From positions 124,001 through 188,000 of the forward strand of contig NZ_JADYTS010000002.1 of NCBI RefSeq assembly GCF_021531355.1: a DNA stretch of 64,000 nucleotides, in the 5' to 3' direction. The notes under the pieces are model-generated. The model searched no databases, was not told the DNA's origin, and worked only from the letters and a program-made list of their open reading frames with translations. A program made the position numbers and the translations under genes. Position 1 is the stretch's first letter. Each line of letters starts with the position of its first letter. Of this stretch, positions 1 to 8,288 are shown piece after piece. This DNA is from Leyella stercorea. Its GTDB lineage: Bacteria; Bacteroidota; Bacteroidia; Bacteroidales; Bacteroidaceae.

Positions 1-390
1 GACCTTAGAATCTCAGAACAAGCCAAAGAGCCCCTGGTACGTGAGATGGGTTATGGTGATAAGGAAGGAGCTCGTGGCCCTGTGTATGCCATACATCCGT
101 CTGTCTTGATAGAAAAGCGGTTGGTTATTTGTACTGATGTTGGCGCTTACTTTCTGAACCTCGTTCGGAAGAATTTGCCTGACCACCTTAAAGGGCTTAA
201 GATGGATGCAGTCTATGAAATAGAGGATGAGGAGATTGAGATAAAGCTTTCTCCGCTTCCTTCAGACGACTATTCAGACGACTATGTCATACATACTGAT
301 TTCTGTGGTGAATATTACATAGCGTTCTATATGGAAGACAAGCATGGCAACCGTAAGCTCATAGCGGGGTATGATTATATTGACAAGTGA
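1..390 (+). CDS. Unknown protein, 5' end outside window
   Basis: The reading frame is open from base 1, so the first in-frame ATG at 46 is probably internal and only the last 129 codons are visible. The product is acidic (runs of Glu and Asp such as EIEDEEIEIKLS) with a Tyr/Asp-rich tail. I recognise no domain, signal peptide or membrane segment. It ends 64 bp before a PP2C phosphatase gene on the same strand, so the two may be co-transcribed and functionally linked, but this rests on position only. Confidence 0.6.
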   Translation, partial: DLRISEQAKEPLVREMGYGDKEGARGPVYAIHPSVLIEKRLVICTDVGAYFLNLVRKNLPDHLKGLKMDAVYEIEDEEIEIKLSPLPSDDYSDDYVIHTDFCGEYYIAFYMEDKHGNRKLIAGYDYIDK

Positions 391-454
391 TATACAACAA
401 CAAGCGTGACAAATATTTACCCCTTTATTATCATAAACTAAAAAGAATCGTAAT

Positions 455-1138
455 ATGAAGATAAGATATGCAACAATAAGCAAGACTGGTAGAAAGCATA
501 ACAATGAGGATGCTTACAAGGTCATTGATATGCCACAAAACAACCGGTTTATGGGAATAGTCTGTGATGGCATGGGCGGTCATTCCTTTGGAGAAACTGC
601 CAGTGAAACTGTATGCAATACTATATCTGACTTTTGGAAAAAATACATTGGTACGCCAGATTGTGACTCAAAGGTGAAACTTGCTTGCAAGAAAGCGAGT
701 TGTGCCATTGACCAAAAGTCATTTGAACTACATCATGCAGAGATGGGTACGACCATGGTCATGGTAAGTATTGAGAACGATGTGGCAACCATTGTACATA
801 TTGGTGATAGCCGTTGTTATGTACAAAGACCTGGTGATGGATTACTTTATCAGACAAAAGACCATATCCGTCTTGATTTCGGATGGGAGGTTGTTGCCAA
901 GTGCTTCTTCTCTTACCGCCCCGAAGTGGCTGTGCCAGATATTCGACAAATCAAGCTACAGACTGGTGACAGAATTTTGCTTTGTTCAGACGGACTATAC
1001 AAAAGCATGGCTCCTGACATTTTGCAAGCAAGGATGATGGATGACAAACCCTTGGAAGAGATACTTGACGTTTATGATTTCCTTTGTAAGAAACAAGGAG
1101 ATGACAATTATACGGCAATATTGATTGAATGTGTCTAA
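455..1138 (+). CDS. PP2C-family serine/threonine protein phosphatase
   Basis: A cytoplasmic metal-dependent phosphatase of 227 residues that should remove phosphate from Ser/Thr of target proteins. The family motifs are in order: NNEDAY (Glu18, Asp19), VCDGMGG (Asp38, Gly39) for metal binding, a GTTMVM strand, HIGDSRCY, LLCSDGLY near residue 183 and DDNYTAI at the C-terminus (Asp217, Asn218). It is slightly shorter than the usual 240-260 residues; the part between the KDH motif and LLCSDG is compressed. There is no signal peptide or extra sensor domain. No Ser/Thr kinase is visible nearby; one may lie upstream of the window. Confidence 0.9.
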   Translation: MKIRYATISKTGRKHNNEDAYKVIDMPQNNRFMGIVCDGMGGHSFGETASETVCNTISDFWKKYIGTPDCDSKVKLACKKASCAIDQKSFELHHAEMGTTMVMVSIENDVATIVHIGDSRCYVQRPGDGLLYQTKDHIRLDFGWEVVAKCFFSYRPEVAVPDIRQIKLQTGDRILLCSDGLYKSMAPDILQARMMDDKPLEEILDVYDFLCKKQGDDNYTAILIECV

Positions 1139-1190
1139 TTTTACGAGAAATAAAAACTTGACAGACCTATGTTTATTCACGAAAAATCAA

Positions 1191-1198
1191 TAACTTTG
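1191..1198 (+). promoter_or_regulatory. -7 box TAACTTTG before the Rpn-type nuclease gene
   Basis: A perfect Bacteroidetes -7 element (TAnnTTTG) lies 26 bp before the start at 1225. At the expected 19-nt spacing the -33 position reads ATG rather than TTG, so the promoter is only partly supported. Confidence 0.45.
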
Positions 1199-1224
1199 CA
1201 TATAGGACATCAAAACTCGTCACT

Positions 1225-2112
1225 ATGGGAAAATATATCAATCCTTTTACTGACTGGGGATTCAAGCGACTCTTCGGACAGGAGTTCAGCAAGGGCTTAT
1301 TGATAAGCTTTCTTAATGATTTGTTAGTTGGTGAACTTCAAGTGAAAAACGTTGTTTTCAAAGACAAGGAAGAATTACCCTCAACAAAAGATCAAAGAGG
1401 CATAATCTACGATGTTTATTGCGAAACTGATACAGGAGAACGCTTCATTCTGGAAATGCAAAATCGATGGCAGCCGAACTTTATCGACCGCTCAATTTGC
1501 TATGCTTGTAGGAGTGTGCTTGAACAAGTGGACAAAGGCAAGACGGAGAGGCAGGATGCATATAAATTCCTGCCAATATATACAGTCTGTTTTATGAACT
1601 ATAAATCGGAGAATGAAGAACTTGACAAGTTCAGAACTGACATCATTCTTGCAGATAAAGACAGTGGTAAGCTTGTGTCAAACAAGCTCCGCTTCATCTA
1701 CTTGGTACTTCCACTTTTTGAAAAGAAGGTGGATGAATGTGATACGGATTTTGATAAATGGATTTATGTTTTAAAGCATATGGAAGCATTGAGTAGAATG
1801 CCGTTTACGGCACAAAAGGAGATTTTCAAGCAATTGGAAGAATATGCCGATAGTCACAGGTTGACGAAAAAAGAGTGGGAGGCTTATGAAAACAGCCTTT
1901 GGATAGCACGTGACAATATGGCTTGTATGGCGGCAGCAGAAATTGCTGCTAAAGAAAAAGGAATGGCGGAAGGCAGAGAAGAAGGCAGAGCTGCAGGAAT
2001 GGCTGAAGAAAAGATAGCTACAGCCAAACGTCTGCTTGCAATGGGACTCAATACTTCGCAGGTTGCTCAAGGTGCAGGCTTGAGTATGGAAGAAGTAGAA
2101 AAACTGCTATAA
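1225..2112 (+). CDS. Rpn family PD-(D/E)XK nuclease (recombination-promoting nuclease/putative transposase)
   Basis: 295 residues. The N-terminus (YINPFTDWGFKRLFG) is the hallmark of the Bacteroidetes PDDEXK_2 family. The nuclease core is visible as Asp63 in IYDVYCETD and Glu77-x-Gln79 in ILEMQNRW. The C-terminus (about 235-295) is a charged helix with repeats AEGREEGRAAGMAEE followed by a small helix-turn-helix-like tail (AKRLLAMGLNTSQVAQGAGL). Family members act as endonucleases linked to RecA-independent recombination; the target of this one is unknown. It appears intact, with its own -7 box, and the next gene starts 9 bp after its stop. Proteins of this type occur in many scattered copies in Bacteroidetes genomes. 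Confidence 0.85.
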   Translation: MGKYINPFTDWGFKRLFGQEFSKGLLISFLNDLLVGELQVKNVVFKDKEELPSTKDQRGIIYDVYCETDTGERFILEMQNRWQPNFIDRSICYACRSVLEQVDKGKTERQDAYKFLPIYTVCFMNYKSENEELDKFRTDIILADKDSGKLVSNKLRFIYLVLPLFEKKVDECDTDFDKWIYVLKHMEALSRMPFTAQKEIFKQLEEYADSHRLTKKEWEAYENSLWIARDNMACMAAAEIAAKEKGMAEGREEGRAAGMAEEKIATAKRLLAMGLNTSQVAQGAGLSMEEVEKLL

Positions 2113-2121
2113 TAAAACAAG

Positions 2122-3144
2122 ATGACAAACAGAAAGCTTTTCTGCAACATTGTTATGGCAATCGTTGCGATATTCTCGCTCGGTTCGTGCGTAGACGAGG
2201 AGGAATATGCCGACAATCCGCGTGGCAATTTTGAGGCTTTGTGGAAGATTGTAGACGAACACTACTGCTTCTTCGACTATAAGAAGGAGCAGTACGGACT
2301 CGATTGGAACGCCGTTTACGACAAATACTCGCGCCAGATAGCCGATGATATGACCGACAGCCAGCTGTTTGAGGTGTTGGGCAATATGCTCGGCGAGTTG
2401 AAGGACGGTCATGTCAATATGTATTCGTCATGGGACGTGGCACGAAACTGGTCGTGGCACGAGAACTATCCTTCAAATCTGAGCGATACTCTTATCAACC
2501 GCTATCTCGGCACCGACTACCGTATAGCCTCAGGCATGCGTTATCGCATACTCGACGACAACATCGGCTACATACGTTGTACGTCGTTTGCAACGGCAAT
2601 GGGCGAGGGCAATCTCGACGAAATACTCTATTATCTCATGCCGTGCAACGCTCTCATCATCGACATCCGCGACAATGGCGGCGGACTCGTTACATCGGCA
2701 GAGCAGTTGGCGGCACGATTTACCAACACCCCGTTGCTTGTCGGCTACATGCAGCATAAGACCGGACGCGGCCATTCTGACTTCTCGTCGATGGAGGAGC
2801 AGCGCCTCAAGCCGTCGAAGGGAATACGCTGGCAGAAGCGCGTGGCAATATTGACCAACCGTTCTGTGTATAGTGCCGCCAACGAATTTGTCAAGTACAT
2901 GCGCTGTTGTCCTAACGTTGTGCAGATAGGCGACCGCACTGGTGGCGGAGCAGGAATGCCTTATTCCAGCGAACTGCCCATAGGATGGAGCATACGCTTC
3001 TCGGCTTGCCCCATGTACGACAAGGACGGCAACAGCACCGAGTTCGGTATAGCGCCCGACTACGACGTGCAGCTCTCGCAAACCGACCTTCTGCGTGGCA
3101 AGGACACGATAATAGAGAAGGCAAGAGAGGTGCTCAGACAATGA
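2122..3144 (+). CDS. S41-family peptidase lipoprotein (tricorn/C-terminal-processing type)
   Basis: 340 residues with a lipoprotein signal ending at Cys23 (IFSLGSC), so it should be exported and lipid-anchored. The S41 core is seen as GELKDGHVNMY (His97), the strand LIIDIRDNGGG (about 178-188) and the nucleophile region NRSVYSAANEF with Ser251, followed by GDRTGGGAG. No separate PDZ domain is evident, as in short Bacteroidetes members. Likely a periplasmic or surface serine protease; the substrate is unknown. The start codon is chosen because it gives the signal peptide and lies 9 bp after the preceding stop. Confidence 0.85.
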   Translation: MTNRKLFCNIVMAIVAIFSLGSCVDEEEYADNPRGNFEALWKIVDEHYCFFDYKKEQYGLDWNAVYDKYSRQIADDMTDSQLFEVLGNMLGELKDGHVNMYSSWDVARNWSWHENYPSNLSDTLINRYLGTDYRIASGMRYRILDDNIGYIRCTSFATAMGEGNLDEILYYLMPCNALIIDIRDNGGGLVTSAEQLAARFTNTPLLVGYMQHKTGRGHSDFSSMEEQRLKPSKGIRWQKRVAILTNRSVYSAANEFVKYMRCCPNVVQIGDRTGGGAGMPYSSELPIGWSIRFSACPMYDKDGNSTEFGIAPDYDVQLSQTDLLRGKDTIIEKAREVLRQ

Positions 3145-3179
3145 CACTTGAATCATTAACATAATAAAAACAATTCACT

Positions 3180-3557
3180 ATGAACAAAGCAATTAACACA
3201 AACAACGCTCCTGCAGCAATCGGTCCGTACTCACAGGCTATTGAGGCTAACGGCATGGTATTCGCATCTGGTCAGCTTCCTATCGACCCTGCTACAGGCA
3301 ATTTCGCCGAGGGTGGCATCAAGGAGCAGACACGTCAGTCGCTCACCAACGCCCAGAACATCCTCAAGGAGGCTGGTACCGACCTGGCACACGTTGTTAA
3401 GACAACAGTATTCTTGAGCGATATGGCTAACTTCGGTGAAATGAACGAGGTATATTCTGAGTTCTTCACACAGCCTTTCCCTGCACGTTCAGCCGTTGCA
3501 GTGAAGACTCTTCCGAAGAATGCGCTTGTTGAAGTAGAGTGCATCGCAGTGAAGTAA
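3180..3557 (+). CDS. ridA: RidA family enamine/imine deaminase
   Basis: A 125-residue cytoplasmic protein of the YjgF/YER057c/UK114 family. RidA hydrolyses reactive 2-aminoacrylate and related enamines formed by PLP enzymes such as threonine dehydratase, giving 2-ketoacids and ammonia. Diagnostic parts are IGPYSQAIEANGMVFASGQLPIDP near the start and PARSAVAVKTLPKNALVEVECIA at the end, with the substrate-carboxylate Arg in PARSAV. Length is normal. It follows the peptidase by 35 bp on the same strand and is closed by a strong hairpin terminator, so it may end that transcription unit. Confidence 0.93.
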   Translation: MNKAINTNNAPAAIGPYSQAIEANGMVFASGQLPIDPATGNFAEGGIKEQTRQSLTNAQNILKEAGTDLAHVVKTTVFLSDMANFGEMNEVYSEFFTQPFPARSAVAVKTLPKNALVEVECIAVK

Positions 3558-3584
3558 CGCTCCGCAGAAATACGTATAGACATG

Positions 3585-3626
3585 AATGGAGACTACAGCA
3601 AGTTTTCTGCCGTAGTCTCCATTTTT
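3585..3626 (+). terminator. Rho-independent terminator after ridA
   Basis: A perfect 12-bp inverted repeat, AATGGAGACTAC (3585-3596) with GTAGTCTCCATT (3612-3623), extended inside by GCA/TGC and followed by a T run. It lies 27 bp after the ridA stop. Confidence 0.85.
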
Positions 3627-3690
3627 AGTATCAAGGCAATAATAAGCCTTCAGAAAATCATCTTCCTAACAATAAACTAACCATTACAAC

Positions 3691-5250
3691 ATGAAGTTAA
3701 GTTCACTTTTACTCATGGCTCTATGCCTTCCGCCACTGCTAAACGATGCCATCGGACAGGCCAAAGAGAGCCAGTTCCAGTTGAAGCAATGCAATGTTGC
3801 CAATCCTGAGAACACCCCACGTCCGGTATTTCCCGTTCCGAGCCGCAGACAGATGCTGTGGAACGAAACCGAGTTTTACGCCTTCTTCCACTACGGCATG
3901 GACACATACACCGGCAAGGAGTGGGGCGACGGCACCGAAGACGAATCCACATTCGCCCCGACACGAGTGCCCGACCCTGCCCAATGGCTCCGTGTGGCAA
4001 AGCAGGCAGGCATGAAGGGCGGCATAGCCGTGGTGAAACATCACGACGGATTCTGCCTTTGGCCCACCAAGACCACCGACCACAGCGTCTTGAACTCAGC
4101 CACTGAGACAGCCCGCAAGACAAATATTCCGCGCGACTTTGCCCGTGCTGCCCGCAAACTGAAGATGAAATACGGATTCTACGTGTCGCCGTGGGACCTC
4201 AGTAGCATCTATTGGGGCGAGAAAGACAGTCAGGGACGCTACACCGACAACTACGCAAAGAAGGTGTTTTTCCCTCAATGTGTAGAGCTGGCGCAATATG
4301 GTTCCGACCAGTTTGAGATGTGGTTTGACGGTGCAACGGGTGGCGATCATGCCGGATATTACGGTGGAGCATACGGCGGCAAGGGTACAACGGGCCGCCG
4401 AACGATTGACAATGCACAGACATTCTACGACATTCCCAACCTGCGCGACTCCATTCACAAGCTGCTTCCTAACGTTGTGATGTGGGGAGTAGGCGGAGAA
4501 GTGCGCTGGATAGGCAATGAAGCAGGCCACGCAGGCGAAACCTGCTGGGCAATGGGGTCGGGCGAGAGTGGCAATGCTGATGCCTGGCGATGGAATCCGG
4601 GCGAAAGTGACGCCAAGGCTACCACAGGCGGATGGTTCTGGAAGAAGAACGAGAAAGTGCTTTCAGCCGAACGGCTCTTCCAGATGTATCTGGAGACAGT
4701 GGGACGCAACGCTACGCTCATCCTCAATCTGCCCCCCGACGTCAATGGACTTATTCCGCAAGCCACCGCTCAACGCATGGCTGAACTCGGACGCATGCTC
4801 AAGACGCGACTGGGCAACGACCTTGCGCTGAAGGCTAAAATCAGTGTGAGCGAGGAGCGCACCCCCGGTGCACACACCGACTATTCCGTACGCCGACTCA
4901 CCGACGGCAACAAGAACACCTATTGGGCAACGAACGACGCCACAACACACGCCACCATCACGCTGAAGTGGGACAAAGCAGTCACCGTGCGATACGTTCA
5001 GCTGATGGAGCACATCAAGCTCGGACAGCGTGTGCGCTCGTTCACTATAGAGACAAGCGACGACGGCACCACATTCACGCCGCGTGCCACCAACATCCAG
5101 ACCACCACGATAGGCTACAAGCGCATCGTTCCGCTCAACGGATTTACCGCCAAGAGCTACGAGGGCGACGGATATAAGGTGAAGGCAATGCGCATTACAA
5201 TCAACGACAGCAAGGCTTGTCCGCTGATTCAGAGTCTGTCGGTATTCTAA
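3691..5250 (+). CDS. Secreted GH29 alpha-L-fucosidase with C-terminal F5/8-type domain
   Basis: 519 residues with an N-terminal signal peptide. Residues about 45-385 form a GH29 barrel: FYAFFHYGMDTYTGKEWGDG at the start, AVVKHHDGFCLWP, then EMWFDGA with the catalytic nucleophile Asp213. Residues about 390-519 look like a discoidin (F5/8 type C) carbohydrate-binding domain (LTDGNKNTYWATND, then VRYVQLMEHIKLGQRVRSFTIE). It would release alpha-linked L-fucose from host or plant glycans in the periplasm or at the surface. Its sequence layout is closer to the GH29-B group, which prefers branched alpha-1,3/1,4-fucosides; that assignment is inference. The next secreted protein starts 21 bp after the stop, probably in one operon. 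No SusCD pair is adjacent. Confidence 0.9.
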   Translation: MKLSSLLLMALCLPPLLNDAIGQAKESQFQLKQCNVANPENTPRPVFPVPSRRQMLWNETEFYAFFHYGMDTYTGKEWGDGTEDESTFAPTRVPDPAQWLRVAKQAGMKGGIAVVKHHDGFCLWPTKTTDHSVLNSATETARKTNIPRDFARAARKLKMKYGFYVSPWDLSSIYWGEKDSQGRYTDNYAKKVFFPQCVELAQYGSDQFEMWFDGATGGDHAGYYGGAYGGKGTTGRRTIDNAQTFYDIPNLRDSIHKLLPNVVMWGVGGEVRWIGNEAGHAGETCWAMGSGESGNADAWRWNPGESDAKATTGGWFWKKNEKVLSAERLFQMYLETVGRNATLILNLPPDVNGLIPQATAQRMAELGRMLKTRLGNDLALKAKISVSEERTPGAHTDYSVRRLTDGNKNTYWATNDATTHATITLKWDKAVTVRYVQLMEHIKLGQRVRSFTIETSDDGTTFTPRATNIQTTTIGYKRIVPLNGFTAKSYEGDGYKVKAMRITINDSKACPLIQSLSVF

Positions 5251-5271
5251 TCTCTCTAAAATCATACAACA

Positions 5272-6282
5272 ATGAACTTCAAGATATATACAATCATAGC
5301 TGCGCTTGCACTGCCTATGGCTGCATCGGCGCAGAACACCGAGCGCAAGCTGTGCGACTTTGAGTCGGCTGATGCCTACCGCTCGATAAAGGTGTACGAC
5401 ACATGGGAGAATTCGCCCTTCCGTAATAACTCCGTTGAGGGAAACATACAGGTAGTGCAGAACCACCTGAACGATGCCGACCCTGTACGCGGTTTTGCCC
5501 CCAATCCCTCGCGCCATATCCTCGCCGTGCAACGCTCGCGCTTCGGCAGCAACACGTTCGGCGCACTCGTAGGGCTTAAAGAACCTTTCGCCCAGACCAA
5601 GACCGTGCAATACGTGCACGTGAAGATATACTCGCCCAAGGGCGGACCAGCAATGCTCATCGGACTGGGCAACCGCGACGACCGTCCGCACCAGTCGCCT
5701 CTGACCGAGCAGTTCTGGTCGACAGCCTCGCAACCGCTCGTTGCCGGACACTGGAACGATGCCGTGTTTGCCGTGTCGGGAGCCAATGGCGTGACCATAC
5801 ACAACCTGCTCATCGTGCCCGACGCTACTTCGCCCCACAATCTGACAGCCGACTTTGCTGCCTACATCGACGATATAGTGCTCTCAGCCGACGAAAAACC
5901 GTTCTTCACCGTAGGCGCATTTGCAACCTCGCGTGTCTTCAAACGTGGCGACCTCGTGAAGCTTAGCCGAGGCGTTGACGACCTTGGCGGCGGACTCAAC
6001 GGTGACATCCTGCTTGCCGACGGGTCGGCTGTGACGGGCCGTACAGCCAAGTGTGGCGAGCCGTTGAGCGTAAAGGCAGTTTCGGCACCGGGATTCCGAT
6101 TCAACAAACTCGTAATACGCCACGGCAGAAACATCGACGGCAACGCACCGGGCGACTGGACAGAGACCGTAGTTACAGCCGACCGCTTCAACAACGGCAC
6201 CTATACCATACCCGCCAACGTCATCGACGGCGACATTAGATTTGTGCCTTACTTCAGCAGTGTGGCTGCCGAAGTGAAGTAA
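5272..6282 (+). CDS. Secreted protein of unknown function, partner of the GH29 fucosidase
   Basis: 336 residues with a clear signal peptide (IIAALALPMAASAQ). I do not recognise a named family. The N-terminal half (about 24-205) opens with CDFES and ends with AAYIDDIVLSAD, a pattern typical of jelly-roll carbohydrate-binding modules. The C-terminal part (about 210-336) is Gly- and Val-rich, probably a second beta domain. There are no glycosidase motifs or lipobox. Being 21 bp behind the GH29 gene, it may be a glycan-binding accessory protein; that is inference from fold pattern and position. Confidence 0.7.
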   Translation: MNFKIYTIIAALALPMAASAQNTERKLCDFESADAYRSIKVYDTWENSPFRNNSVEGNIQVVQNHLNDADPVRGFAPNPSRHILAVQRSRFGSNTFGALVGLKEPFAQTKTVQYVHVKIYSPKGGPAMLIGLGNRDDRPHQSPLTEQFWSTASQPLVAGHWNDAVFAVSGANGVTIHNLLIVPDATSPHNLTADFAAYIDDIVLSADEKPFFTVGAFATSRVFKRGDLVKLSRGVDDLGGGLNGDILLADGSAVTGRTAKCGEPLSVKAVSAPGFRFNKLVIRHGRNIDGNAPGDWTETVVTADRFNNGTYTIPANVIDGDIRFVPYFSSVAAEVK

Positions 6283-6339
6283 AAAGAAAAGCTATTGTTT
6301 GCGGCCCAACTATGCAACCGTGTTGCACATGGTATTTCT

Positions 6340-6347
6340 TAACTTTG
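6340..6347 (+). promoter_or_regulatory. -7 box TAACTTTG before the P1B ATPase
   Basis: A perfect TAnnTTTG box followed by C, 28 bp before the ATG at 6376. A TTG lies upstream but at a 14-nt gap, shorter than usual, so only the -7 half is convincing. Confidence 0.45.
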
Positions 6348-6375
6348 CATTCAGAAACAATAAAAACAAACAGAT

Positions 6376-8256
6376 ATGAATGTAAAGCTAATTAGAATCA
6401 TTGTTGGAGCCGTTTTGCTCGCAGCCGCTGCCATAATAGGGCATTCGGTGCAGTTGCCAGTGTGGCAAATGCTCCTTATTTATCTTGTGCCCTATTTGGT
6501 AGTGGGCTACGATGTTGTGGGCGAGGCGTTTGAAGGAATATGCCATGGCGAGGTTTTCGACGAGGACTTCCTTATGTTCGTCGCTACCGTAGGAGCCATG
6601 TGTATAGGTTTTCTGCCCGGAGCCGAACCCCAGTTTGCCGAAGCCGTGTTTGTTATGCTGTTCTTCCAGGTGGGCGAACTGTTTGAGCATTATGCCGAAC
6701 ACCGCTCGCGCCGCAGCATACGTGCGCTAATGGACATACGCCCCGACACTGCCAATGTGCTGCGCAACGGCAAGATTCAGACCGTGAGTCCGGACACAAT
6801 AGCCGTCGGCGAGACCATCATTGTGAAGCCGGGCGAGCGTGTTGCACTCGACGGCGAGATAGTTGACGGCACGTCGGCACTCAATACCGTGGCACTTACG
6901 GGCGAGAGTATGCCGCGCGATGTACGCAATGGCGACCAGATTGTGTCGGGATGCGTCAACATATCGGGCGTGCTGACCGTCAAGGTGCAGAAGAGTTTCG
7001 ACGAGTCGACAGCCTCTAAGATAATAAATATGGTGGAGAATGCTTCGGAGAAGAAGTCGAAGAGCGAAGCCTTCATCACCCGTTTTGCACGTGTCTATAC
7101 GCCCATCGTCGTCATAGTGGCACTGGTTCTGGCGTTTGTCCCGCCAATGTTCTGCGGCGGTTATGTCGAAGCGCTCACCACGTGGCTCTACCGTGCGTTG
7201 ACATTCCTCGTGGTTTCATGTCCCTGCGCTTTAGTCATCTCCATTCCGCTGTCGTTCTTCGGCGGCATAGGTGGAGCGTCGCGCCACGGCATATTGATAA
7301 AGGGTGCAAGCTATATCGACGCTCTGTCAGAACTCGACACCGTAGTGTTCGACAAGACAGGAACCCTCACTCATGGTGAATTCTGCGTTGAGGCAATTCA
7401 TCCCGACAAGATATCGCCCGAACATCTGCTTCATCTTGCAGCCCATGTGGAGCGATACAGCACCCACCCCATAGCCGTTTCGCTGAAGCAGGCGTTCGGT
7501 AATGAGGCTGACGGATGTAAGGTTGAGAATGTTGAGGAGATAGCCGGACACGGCGTACGTGCCATAGTGAATGGTCATACGGTGTGCGTTGGCAACGAGC
7601 GCATGATGGATTCGGTGGGCGCAGAGTGGCATAAGTGTCATCTGGTGGGCACCACGGTGCATGTAGCCATTGACGGTGAGTATGCCGGACATATCGTTGT
7701 GGCAGACCGAATAAAGGAAGATGCAGCCGACGCCATAGCCGGATTGCACGCCATGGGCGTTCGTAATACCGTCATGTTGACGGGCGATCGTAAGGAAGTA
7801 GGAGAGGATGTGGCTCGCCGTGTGGGCATTGATGATTGCCACACACAGCTGTTGCCTGCCGACAAACTCGGCATTCTCGAGCAATTGCTCGATAAGAAAA
7901 AGAACAACACTACGCTGGCTTTCGTCGGCGACGGCATAAACGATGCGCCTGCATTGGCGCGTGCCGACGTAGGTGTAGCGATGGGAGCGCTCGGTTCGGA
8001 TGCAGCCATTGAGGCTGCCGATGTTGTGTTGATGGACGACAAACCTTCGAAAATAGTAACAGCCATACACATAGCGCGTCGTACACTGGGCATAGCACGG
8101 CAGAACGTATGGTTTGCCATATGCGTCAAAGTGCTCGTGCTGTTGCTCGCCGCAGTGGGTTTGGCTACTATGTGGATGGCTGTGTTTGCCGATGTTGGCG
8201 TTATGGTGTTGGCGGTATTGAACGCCATGCGTACGCTGAGACTTTCGTCAGACTGA
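6376..8256 (+). CDS. Heavy-metal P1B-type ATPase (Zn2+/Cd2+/Pb2+ exporter type)
   Basis: A 626-residue inner-membrane pump that should export divalent metals using ATP. Visible motifs: the transport site SCPCALVISIP (CPC near 281-283), the phosphorylated Asp in DKTGTLTHGE near 326, the HP locus STHPIAVS and GDGINDAPALARADVGVAMG near 517. The last membrane segment contains VFADVGVMVLAVLNAMR, whose Asp-x-Gly and upstream Lys match the ZntA/CadA subgroup rather than copper pumps. The protein starts directly with membrane helices and lacks the N-terminal CxxC metal-binding domain that many relatives have. No metalloregulator gene is adjacent. Confidence 0.92.
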   Translation: MNVKLIRIIVGAVLLAAAAIIGHSVQLPVWQMLLIYLVPYLVVGYDVVGEAFEGICHGEVFDEDFLMFVATVGAMCIGFLPGAEPQFAEAVFVMLFFQVGELFEHYAEHRSRRSIRALMDIRPDTANVLRNGKIQTVSPDTIAVGETIIVKPGERVALDGEIVDGTSALNTVALTGESMPRDVRNGDQIVSGCVNISGVLTVKVQKSFDESTASKIINMVENASEKKSKSEAFITRFARVYTPIVVIVALVLAFVPPMFCGGYVEALTTWLYRALTFLVVSCPCALVISIPLSFFGGIGGASRHGILIKGASYIDALSELDTVVFDKTGTLTHGEFCVEAIHPDKISPEHLLHLAAHVERYSTHPIAVSLKQAFGNEADGCKVENVEEIAGHGVRAIVNGHTVCVGNERMMDSVGAEWHKCHLVGTTVHVAIDGEYAGHIVVADRIKEDAADAIAGLHAMGVRNTVMLTGDRKEVGEDVARRVGIDDCHTQLLPADKLGILEQLLDKKKNNTTLAFVGDGINDAPALARADVGVAMGALGSDAAIEAADVVLMDDKPSKIVTAIHIARRTLGIARQNVWFAICVKVLVLLLAAVGLATMWMAVFADVGVMVLAVLNAMRTLRLSSD

Positions 8257-8258
8257 GA

Positions 8259-8288
8259 GTATGCCCTTTCCTTAGATTAAGGGCATAC
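8259..8288. terminator. Bidirectional hairpin between the P1B ATPase gene and asnA
   Basis: Inverted repeat GTATGCCCTT (8259-8268) and AAGGGCATAC (8279-8288). The right arm is the end of the asnA coding sequence (codons for Gly-Met-Pro-Leu). T runs are short, so termination strength is uncertain. Confidence 0.55.

Noticed and set aside
1225..2112. Calling the Rpn-type gene an active transposon
   Set aside because: No terminal inverted repeats or target duplication around it; family name alone is not proof of mobility.
4663..5838. 391-codon minus-strand frame across the GH29 gene and its partner
   Set aside because: It spans two well-supported genes and their gap; no recognisable motif.
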